From Hyphomicrobiales bacterium (GTDB lineage Bacteria; Pseudomonadota; Alphaproteobacteria; Rhizobiales; JALURZ01): DNA of 10,969 nucleotides. Numbering within the stretch: the first letter of the stretch is position 1; every line of letters starts with the position of its first letter. Both the position numbers and the translations under genes were made by a program. Below, piece after piece: positions 1-5,593 of the stretch. The stretch spans positions 1-10,969 of the forward strand of contig JALURZ010000026.1 of NCBI GenBank assembly GCA_027058735.1, in the 5' to 3' direction. The notes beneath the pieces are model-generated. The model saw only the letters and a list, made by a program, of their open reading frames with translations. It was not told the DNA's origin and searched no databases.

Positions 1-1329
1 GCCGGTCTTCTTCCTGGCCATTTCGGGCATCGCCTCAACGGCGCCCGACACCACCGATTGAACCTCGTTTTGCACATGGGGCGGAAAATCCTCGACCGAT
101 GGCATGCGCGGGGCGGCGGGGCGGGGGCCGTCCCCGGCCTGCGCCGAGGGATCGGCGGTTTCATACGCCCCACCCGCCTCCCCGGCCGGCGGATTTGTAT
201 CCATATCATGACCATAGGCCGGTTGTGCGGCGGAGACCAGAAAATCGGGTGCCGGTTCGTCGCGCGGCGCATCGTCGGGCGCGCCCTGCCCACCGGCCGC
301 CAAAGCGCCATCCGGCAGATCGCCCTCCTGCTGGTCCGGCCGGGCGGTCCCGGTGCCGGCGCTCTTGACCTCGATGCCGGTGGCGACAACCGACACCCGC
401 ATCGTCCCTTCAAGCGCATCGTCGAACGTGGCGCCGAGAATGATATTGGCTTCCGGGTCGGCTTCCTCGCGGATTCGGGTCGCGGCCTCGTCAACCTCGT
501 AGAGCTTGAGATCCTTGCCGCCGGTAATGGAAATCAGCAGGCCGCGCGCGCCGTTCATGTCCACATCGTCAAGCAACGGATTGGAAATGGCGGCCTCGGC
601 CGCCTCGATCGCGCGGTTCTCGCCGGTCGCCTCCCCGGTGCCCATCATCGCCTTGCCCATCTCATTGATGATTGAGCGCACATCGGCGAAATCGAGATTG
701 ATGAGACCTTCCTTGACCATCAGATCGGTGATCCCCGCGACACCGGCATAGAGCACCTGATCGGCCATCGCGAACGCATCGGCAAAGGTCGTGTTTTCAT
801 TGGCGACGCGAAACAGGTTCTGATTGGGAATGACGATCAGCGTATCGACATAGTGCGCCAGATCCTCGATCCCCGCATCGGCGATATCCATGCGCCGCTG
901 GCCTTCGAACTGAAACGGCTTGGTCACGACCGCGACGGTGAGAATGCCAAGTTCGCGGGCGGCTCTGGCGAAGACCGGAGCGGCGCCGGTGCCGGTGCCG
1001 CCCCCCATGCCGGCGGTGATGAAAACCATATGGGAGCCGGACAGGTGGTCGGAAATCTCGGGCAGCGCCTCTTCGGCGGCCGCTGCGCCAATCTGTGGCT
1101 GGGACCCCGCGCCCAGACCTTCGGTCAGGGTGGAGCCAATCTGAATTCTCCGTTCAGCGCTGGATTGCGCCAATGCCTGGGCGTCCGTGTTGGCGACGAT
1201 GAACTCGACCCCTTCGAGGCCGGATTCGATCATGTTGTTGACGCCGTTTCCGCCAGCCCCACCGACGCCCACCACTGTAATACGCGGTTTCAGGTCCCCA
1301 GGATTTGGAATTTTCAGATTGATTGTCAT
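1..1329 (-). CDS. ftsZ: Cell division protein FtsZ (3' end cut by window edge)
   Basis: Tubulin-like GTPase that polymerises at midcell into the Z-ring and recruits the divisome. I translated 443 codons without a stop. The nucleotide-binding G1 loop is at residues 22-33, the tubulin signature GGGTGTG at 109-115, and the T7 synergy loop NLDFADVR at 211-218, whose Asp213 and Asp216 complete the GTPase site of the neighbouring subunit. The globular core ends near residue 320. The rest is an acidic, Pro/Ala/Gly-rich linker of at least 123 residues, with a MPSVEDFPPHVQ block at 409-420. The conserved C-terminal peptide that binds FtsA lies beyond the left edge. The ATG at 1329 is the only plausible start: the frame upstream has no ATG, GTG or TTG before an in-frame TAA. 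No clear Shine-Dalgarno sequence precedes it. The first conserved position after Asn in G1 is Gly (GGNGVNN) where nearly all FtsZ have Ala. The family assignment is certain. Confidence 0.98.
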   Translation of the reverse strand, partial: MTINLKIPNPGDLKPRITVVGVGGAGGNGVNNMIESGLEGVEFIVANTDAQALAQSSAERRIQIGSTLTEGLGAGSQPQIGAAAAEEALPEISDHLSGSHMVFITAGMGGGTGTGAAPVFARAARELGILTVAVVTKPFQFEGQRRMDIADAGIEDLAHYVDTLIVIPNQNLFRVANENTTFADAFAMADQVLYAGVAGITDLMVKEGLINLDFADVRSIINEMGKAMMGTGEATGENRAIEAAEAAISNPLLDDVDMNGARGLLISITGGKDLKLYEVDEAATRIREEADPEANIILGATFDDALEGTMRVSVVATGIEVKSAGTGTARPDQQEGDLPDGALAAGGQGAPDDAPRDEPAPDFLVSAAQPAYGHDMDTNPPAGEAGGAYETADPSAQAGDGPRPAAPRMPSVEDFPPHVQNEVQSVVSGAVEAMPEMARKKTG

Positions 1330-1378
1330 AGCAAGAAAGCCGTGAGTTGTCCCGTTCCCAAACCTATTTCCTAAGTCA

Positions 1379-1393
1379 ATAACAAAAGGTTAA
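1379..1393 (-). promoter_or_regulatory. CtrA-like binding box upstream of ftsZ
   Basis: On the minus strand the sequence is TTAACCTTTTGTTAT, which matches the CtrA consensus TTAA-N7-TTAA at seven of eight fixed positions with the exact 7-nt spacing. It lies 50 to 64 nt upstream of the ftsZ ATG. CtrA is the master cell-cycle response regulator of alphaproteobacteria and is known to repress ftsZ in Caulobacter. That this box is bound here is inference. Confidence 0.5.
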
Positions 1394-1402
1394 TGGGTAA
1401 CC
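1388..1402. repeat. Short inverted repeat GGTTA-N5-TAACC
   Basis: Two perfect 5-bp arms separated by 5 bp, overlapping the first half of the CtrA-like box. It could be an operator for a dimeric regulator or chance; the arms are short. Confidence 0.3.
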
Positions 1403-1418
1403 GGAAGGTGGATCAAAC

Positions 1419-1423
1419 GAATC
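1419..1423. promoter_or_regulatory. GANTC (CcrM-type) methylation site
   Basis: GAATC on the plus strand, GATTC on the minus strand, 90 nt upstream of the ftsZ start. GANTC is the target of the alphaproteobacterial cell-cycle methyltransferase CcrM, whose methylation stimulates ftsZ transcription in Caulobacter. The site is visible; a role here is inferred. Confidence 0.4.
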
Positions 1424-1469
1424 ATCCGGCCGTCTGCGGGCAAGAATGGCGTTCGATTGCGGCGAATTG

Positions 1470-1474
1470 GAGTC
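1470..1474. promoter_or_regulatory. Second GANTC (CcrM-type) site
   Basis: GAGTC on the plus strand, GACTC on the minus strand, in the ftsA-proximal part of the same intergenic region, 141 nt upstream of the ftsZ start. It is farther from any likely promoter than the first site, so a regulatory role is less likely. Confidence 0.3.
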
Positions 1475-1483
1475 AGCCCCCGC

Positions 1484-1499
1484 GCGCGCTCCCGCGCGC
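1484..1499 (-). other. GC-only hairpin just downstream of ftsA
   Basis: On the minus strand GCGCGC and GCGCGC flank a GGGA loop, which fits the GNRA tetraloop pattern. It starts about 2 nt after the ftsA stop codon. No T-tract follows (the next bases are GCGGGGG), so it is not a classical intrinsic terminator. It could protect the 3' end of a processed upstream transcript or weaken read-through into ftsZ, or it may be a by-product of high GC. Confidence 0.35.
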
Positions 1500-1501
1500 C
1501 C

Positions 1502-2815
1502 TCAGAAGCTTTGACGGATCCAGGTGCCGACCTTGGCAAGATAGCCCGTATCAGAAAGCTGCACCGGCCGCGGTCCGGGTTTCATTGCCCTCCCGGCCTC
1601 GGCGCTGATCGCGAATTTCAGCATGCCGGCCGCCGTGGCCAGGCATGAAGCGTGGCAGATATCGGGCAGGCCTTCGATACCAATGGGTTCACCGGAGCGG
1701 ACATTCCTGGCCAGCAGCGAGGCGGCGAGTTCCCGCGCGCCGGTCAACTGTGCGGCCCCGCCGGTCAGAACGAGCCGGCGCCCGGCGGTGGCGGCAAACC
1801 CGCTGGCCTCAATCGCCGCGCCGACCCGTTCCAGGATCTCCGCAAGCCGCGGCTGGATGATTCCGGTCAGCATGCTCCGGGGCACCTTGTTGATCGCATC
1901 GGTGCCGGCCTCGCCCACAAGCGGCACCGCGACCAGATCGCGATCATCGGCGATACTGGGCAACGCGCTGCCGAACAGCGTCTTCAGCCGTTCCCCATGG
2001 GTTATCGTCGTGGACAGCCCGCGCGCAATGTCATTGGTGATGTGCTGGCCGCCCAGCGGTATCATCTCGGCATGAACAAGCCGATCGTCGAGGAACATGG
2101 CCAGACCGGTCGTGCCGGCGCCCATTTCCACGCAACACGCCCCCAGTTTGCGTTCATCATCGACCAGCGTCGACAGACCGCCCGCGAAGGGCGCGATGAC
2201 GAGCCCGGAAATATCGAGATGACAGCGCTCGATGCACAGCGCCAGATTGCGCATCGGCCCCGGCGCCACGCTTACCACATTGACCCAGTTGCCCATGGCT
2301 TCGCCATACATGCCGAGCGGATTGACGATCCCGCGATGGCCGTCAAGCTGATACTCCACCGGCGCGGCATGAACGACGGCGCGCCCCCGCGACACTGCCG
2401 CCGCGCGGGCCAGATGAAACAACTGGTCGGCATCGCGCGCCTCCACGGCGCGCCCGGCGATATTGATCGAGGCGTAAAAGCGTTCGTTGCGCGGCGATCC
2501 GCCGGAAACCGACACGAAGACCCGCTCAAGCGTCACGCCGGCCTGCCGCTCGGCCTCATCCACGGCCATGCGAATGGCGGCCTCCGCGGCGTCCATGTCC
2601 ACGACGGCACCCCCCCGCACCCCGCGCGCGGCGTGATAGCCCGCGCCGATTATGCGCATGCCGGCGGCCGGTTGCGCGGCGCGCGAACCGCGCGGCGGGA
2701 ACGTTTCGGCGACAAGGCAGCAGATCTTGCTGGTGCCCACATCGACGCAGGCGACAATGCTTGCACGCTGAAACGTGAGCCCGCCCGGGCGGGCGCCGCG
2801 AGATCCGACTGACAT
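1502..2815 (-). CDS. ftsA: Cell division protein FtsA
   Basis: Actin-fold ATPase that tethers FtsZ to the inner membrane and recruits later divisome proteins. The protein has 437 residues, within the family range. The phosphate-1 loop DVGTSK is at 25-30, the SHS2 (1C) interaction domain follows at roughly 95-180, the phosphate-2 loop EMGAGTTG is at 230-237, and the adenosine motif LTGGAAQLTG is at 350-359. The last residues, GYLAKVGTWIRQSF (424-437), form the amphipathic membrane-targeting helix expected at the C-terminus. The phosphate-2 loop begins with Glu230 where Asp is usual. The ATG at 2815 is preceded by GAGGG at a 7-nt spacing, which supports this start. The gene begins 20 nt after the ftsQ stop, consistent with a shared transcript, and ends in TGA, 172 bp before ftsZ. 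Confidence 0.97.
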   Translation of the reverse strand: MSVGSRGARPGGLTFQRASIVACVDVGTSKICCLVAETFPPRGSRAAQPAAGMRIIGAGYHAARGVRGGAVVDMDAAEAAIRMAVDEAERQAGVTLERVFVSVSGGSPRNERFYASINIAGRAVEARDADQLFHLARAAAVSRGRAVVHAAPVEYQLDGHRGIVNPLGMYGEAMGNWVNVVSVAPGPMRNLALCIERCHLDISGLVIAPFAGGLSTLVDDERKLGACCVEMGAGTTGLAMFLDDRLVHAEMIPLGGQHITNDIARGLSTTITHGERLKTLFGSALPSIADDRDLVAVPLVGEAGTDAINKVPRSMLTGIIQPRLAEILERVGAAIEASGFAATAGRRLVLTGGAAQLTGARELAASLLARNVRSGEPIGIEGLPDICHASCLATAAGMLKFAISAEAGRAMKPGPRPVQLSDTGYLAKVGTWIRQSF

Positions 2816-2835
2816 ACCACTACCCTCTTTGCGCC

Positions 2836-3741
2836 TTATTCGCCGACCCCGCGCTTTGTCCCGGCCGCCTGGCGCCGATCGGCGAGGTTTTCCGGCAAGC
2901 GCACGGTCACTCTATCGGGCAAACGTAAATCGAGTGCTACTATCCGGCGCGATAATATCTGATATATCTCGTCGAGACGCACCAGTTCATCGAGGACCGG
3001 CCCGAGGCCGTCTTCGGGCAGCTTGATGTCAAGGCCGTTGTCGAGGCGAAGGTTCCAGCGCCGGCCGGCCACCAGCACGCTGGCGCGCACGCGATCGCGC
3101 AGGGCGGGATGGCGGTTGAGCTGCCGCATGAGCGCTTCCACCCGGGCGCCCGCGCCCTCGCCGACCACCAGAGGCAGGTCCAGATGGTCGCGCAGCCGCA
3201 GGCGCGGCAGGGCCACGCCGTCCTTGTCGATGATCCGCACCCGGTTGCGCAACTGCCACAGCGCATAGGGCGTGCGCTCGGTGATGGTGACCCGGATCGT
3301 GTCGGGCATCAGCCGCGCCACGTCAGCGGACGCCACCCAGCCGAGGCGCTCCAGGCGGCCGCGGGCGCGCGCGACCTCAAAGCCCAGAATGGGTGCGCCG
3401 GGCACGGCCCCCAGCGCGGACATGATCTGGTCGGGCTGCGCGTTCAGCGCGCCGCGCACCGTGATCTTCCTGATCGCCAGGCCGGCGGCGGCGCTGGCGC
3501 GCTCCAACTGGCCCGCGATACCGGTATCGGGCAGCGCTATGTGGCCCGCCGAGATGGCGCCGTAGACAATTCCGCCCCCGATCACGGCGAGTGTCAGCAC
3601 ATGGGAGGGCCAGGCGCCGATGCGCGCCGCGGCCAGCCGCGCCAGCCACGCGCGCAGAAAATCCGGCGTCCAGCGGTTGATCCGGCGGCGCCGCGCGGAC
3701 AGTCTTTTTCTGGCGCCCTCGCGGTTTCTCATCGCTCGCAC
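2836..3741 (-). CDS. ftsQ: Cell division protein FtsQ
   Basis: Bitopic inner-membrane protein that, in the FtsQ-FtsL-FtsB complex, links the early and late divisome and controls septal peptidoglycan synthesis. The 301 residues comprise a very basic cytoplasmic tail (Arg/Lys-rich at 1-45), one membrane helix at about 47-66, a POTRA domain at about 90-158 with the typical RLGWVASADVARLMPDTIRV pattern and a VTITERTPYALW end, and a beta domain at about 165-285. The chosen start is GTG at 3741, because AGAGGA sits 6 nt upstream of it. An in-frame ATG at 3732 overlaps the ddl stop as ATGA and would give a protein three residues shorter. With the GTG start the gene overlaps ddl by 13 nt, which suggests translational coupling. 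Sequence conservation in this family is low, but fold, size and position agree. Confidence 0.94.
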   Translation of the reverse strand: MRAMRNREGARKRLSARRRRINRWTPDFLRAWLARLAAARIGAWPSHVLTLAVIGGGIVYGAISAGHIALPDTGIAGQLERASAAAGLAIRKITVRGALNAQPDQIMSALGAVPGAPILGFEVARARGRLERLGWVASADVARLMPDTIRVTITERTPYALWQLRNRVRIIDKDGVALPRLRLRDHLDLPLVVGEGAGARVEALMRQLNRHPALRDRVRASVLVAGRRWNLRLDNGLDIKLPEDGLGPVLDELVRLDEIYQILSRRIVALDLRLPDRVTVRLPENLADRRQAAGTKRGVGE

Positions 3742-4643
3742 GACGCATCCTCTATGATCCAGCCCACCAGTTCATCAAACGAATGGCCGGCGTGGGCGGC
3801 AAGTTCCGGCACCAGCGAGGTCTCGGTCATGCCCGGTTGCGTATTGACCTCGAGAATGATCAATTCCCCCGTCCCCCCGCGGCGGTCGTCATAGCGGAAG
3901 TCCGCCCGGCTGATGCCGCGGCATCCAAGCGCGCGATGCGCCGTGAGCGACCAGGCCTGCACTTTCCGGTAGACATCGTCGGGTATCTCCGCTGGCAGAA
4001 TATGGCGTGACCCGCCGGGTGCATATTTGGCCTCATAATCATAAAATTTCGTTGCCGGAACGATATCGATGACGCCAAGCGCCGTTTCTCCCATCACCGC
4101 GCAGGTCAGTTCGCGGCCGTGGACATAGCGCTCCACCATCCATTGCCCGTATTCATCGCCAAGTTCGATGGTCTTGAGATCGCCGGGCGAGTGGATGATA
4201 TGAATGCCGACGCTGGAGCCTTCGGTGACCGGCTTGATGACGTAAGGCGGGTCCATGATATCGCCTTTGGCGATTGTTCGCGCATCGGCCAGTTTCGCTC
4301 TCGCCACGGGGATTTTGTGCTGGCGAAAAATATCCTTGGCCCGCTCCTTGTGCATGGCCAGCGCGGAAGCCAGCACGCCGGAATGGGAATAGGGAATCCT
4401 GAGCACTTCCAGAATTCCCTGCACGCATCCATCCTCGCCCCATCGCCCGTGCAGGGCGTTGAAAACGGCATCCGGCCCCAGTTCTTCGAGCACGGGCGCG
4501 AGCTGCGGCGTTGCATCGATTGGCGTGACCGAATATCCGGCCGCCTCCAGCCCCGCCGCGCAGGCCTTGCCCGAGGCAAGGCTGACCTCGCGTTCGGCCG
4601 ACCATCCGCCCATCAGGACCGCGATGTTCTTGTATTTGCCCAT
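3729..4643 (-). CDS. ddl: D-alanine--D-alanine ligase
   Basis: Cytoplasmic ATP-grasp enzyme joining two D-Ala into the dipeptide that MurF adds to the peptidoglycan precursor. The 304 residues match the DdlB size. Visible motifs are GGWSAEREVSL at 12-22 (Glu17 corresponds to E. coli DdlB Glu15), the glycine loop EGSSVGI at 141-147, the omega loop FYDYEAKY at 200-207, RADFR at 246-250, and EVNTQPGMTETSLVP at 265-279, which supplies the Mg-binding Glu and Asn. The Tyr of the omega loop is kept, which fits D-Ala-D-Ala rather than the D-Ala-D-Lac specificity of vancomycin-resistance ligases. The gene starts at ATG 4643, 8 nt after the murB stop, and overlaps ftsQ at its end. Some alphaproteobacteria carry a small hypothetical gene between murB and ddl; here there is none. 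Confidence 0.97.
   Translation of the reverse strand: MGKYKNIAVLMGGWSAEREVSLASGKACAAGLEAAGYSVTPIDATPQLAPVLEELGPDAVFNALHGRWGEDGCVQGILEVLRIPYSHSGVLASALAMHKERAKDIFRQHKIPVARAKLADARTIAKGDIMDPPYVIKPVTEGSSVGIHIIHSPGDLKTIELGDEYGQWMVERYVHGRELTCAVMGETALGVIDIVPATKFYDYEAKYAPGGSRHILPAEIPDDVYRKVQAWSLTAHRALGCRGISRADFRYDDRRGGTGELIILEVNTQPGMTETSLVPELAAHAGHSFDELVGWIIEDASCER
3748..3753 (-). promoter_or_regulatory. Shine-Dalgarno sequence of ftsQ
   Basis: AGAGGA on the minus strand, inside the 3' end of ddl. It is 6 nt from the GTG at 3741 but 15 nt from the ATG at 3732, so it favours the GTG as the ftsQ start. Confidence 0.6.
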
Positions 4644-4649
4644 CGTGCT

Positions 4650-4653
4650 TCCT
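4650..4653 (-). promoter_or_regulatory. ddl Shine-Dalgarno sequence overlapping the murB stop
   Basis: AGGA on the minus strand shares bases with the murB TAG stop (read together as TAGGA) and lies 6 nt from the ddl ATG. The arrangement lets ribosomes finishing murB reinitiate at ddl. Confidence 0.6.
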
Positions 4654-5593
4654 AACCGCTGTCATGCGCCGCTACCCCGATGCGGCGAATTTCCCATTCC
4701 AGCTCGACGCCTGTTGCCTGGCGCACCCGTTGACGCACGGTTTCGCCCAGCCCTTCCAGATCCGCGGCACTGGCGCCGCCCTCGTTGATCAGAAAATTGC
4801 AGTGATGCGCGGAGACCACCGCCCTGCCGTGCCGCAGACCGCGGCATCCCGCCTTGTCGATCAGTTCCCAGGCTTTCATGCCGGGGGGATTTTTGAATGT
4901 GCTGCCGCCGGTGCGGCTGCGGACCGGCTGGCTGGCGTCGCGTTCAGCGGTGATCCTTTTCATTTCCGCATCGATCCGCTCATAGTCGCCCGGCGCGCCG
5001 CGAAACAGCGCTTCGGTAAAAATCACATCATCATCGACACCAGCATGGCGATAGGAAAAACGCATGTCGGCCGGCGAAAAGCGGCGCACCGCGCCGCGCC
5101 TGTCCACGCCTCTGGCTTCCACCAGGATATCGCTGACCTGGCGCCCATAGGCGCCGGCATTCATGCGCAGGGCGCCGCCGATCGCGCCGGGCACGCCGCG
5201 CAGGAACGAAAAGCCCGCGATCTTCGCATCGCGCGCCGCGCGCGCCACCTTGACATCGGGCGCACCGCATCCCGCCCGGATGACCCAATCGCCTTCCACA
5301 GAGACCGCGTTCATCCCCGTCCCCAGCCGGATCACCAGCCCGCGCACCCCGCCATCGCGCACCAGCAGGTTCGACCCAAGGCCGATGACGCTGACCGGGA
5401 GGTCGTCCGGGCAGGCCGCGAGCAGGTCCGCAAGATCGCGTTCATCGGCCGGCGTAAACAGATAGTCGGCCGGCCCGCCAACGCGAAAATAGGTCAGCGG
5501 CGCCAGCGGTGCATTGAGTTTCAGCGTGCCGCGCACTTTGGGAAGAGGGCGCGACAAGGCCATTGCCGCCGTGCCGTCGCGATCAGGTGCCAT
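4652..5593 (-). CDS. murB: UDP-N-acetylenolpyruvoylglucosamine reductase MurB
   Basis: Cytoplasmic FAD-dependent enzyme that uses NADPH to reduce UDP-GlcNAc-enolpyruvate to UDP-MurNAc. With the start at ATG 5593 it has 313 residues, typical of the family. The FAD-binding part shows FRVGGPADY at 36-44, GLGSNLLVRDGG at 71-82 and FLRGVPGAIGGALRMNAGAYG at 130-150. The catalytic Tyr-Arg pair is in FSYRHAG (181-182), the catalytic Ser is in GGSTFKNP (Ser231), and the C-terminal Glu is probably Glu301 in LEWEIRRIG. Its compact C-terminal domain looks like a type II MurB. The frame stays open upstream to a GTG at 5659, but that would add 22 unconserved residues and a 77-nt overlap with murC. ATG 5593 follows a run of six G at 5 nt and overlaps murC by only 11 nt. 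The ATG at 5563 has no Shine-Dalgarno sequence. Confidence 0.95.
   Translation of the reverse strand: MAPDRDGTAAMALSRPLPKVRGTLKLNAPLAPLTYFRVGGPADYLFTPADERDLADLLAACPDDLPVSVIGLGSNLLVRDGGVRGLVIRLGTGMNAVSVEGDWVIRAGCGAPDVKVARAARDAKIAGFSFLRGVPGAIGGALRMNAGAYGRQVSDILVEARGVDRRGAVRRFSPADMRFSYRHAGVDDDVIFTEALFRGAPGDYERIDAEMKRITAERDASQPVRSRTGGSTFKNPPGMKAWELIDKAGCRGLRHGRAVVSAHHCNFLINEGGASAADLEGLGETVRQRVRQATGVELEWEIRRIGVAAHDSG

Larger units (their letters stand above)
1330..1501 (-). promoter_or_regulatory. ftsA-ftsZ intergenic region, probable ftsZ promoter
   Basis: This is the longest non-coding stretch of the window, 172 bp, in a cluster whose other junctions are 20 nt or less. The 60 or so bases nearest ftsZ are clearly more AT-rich than the surrounding genes. 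It holds a CtrA-like box, two GANTC sites, an inverted repeat and a GC-only hairpin, listed separately. A TTGACT hexamer on the minus strand at 1372-1377 could act as a -35 element, but I see no convincing -10 hexamer at 16-18 nt, so I do not mark a transcription start. A dedicated ftsZ promoter is an inference from the spacing, the composition and the regulatory motifs; separate ftsZ promoters are well established in alphaproteobacteria such as Caulobacter. Confidence 0.6.

Noticed and set aside
58..675. A plus-strand frame in the left end that could be mistaken for a gene
   Set aside because: The minus strand here is the uninterrupted FtsZ C-terminal core and linker, open to the window edge.
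1484..1499. Intrinsic terminator after ftsA
   Set aside because: The stem is only 6 bp and no T-tract follows, so I list it as a hairpin rather than a terminator.
1652..2812. A 386-codon plus-strand open frame opposite ftsA
   Set aside because: Covered by a certain ftsA with all motifs; the antisense translation resembles no protein family I know.
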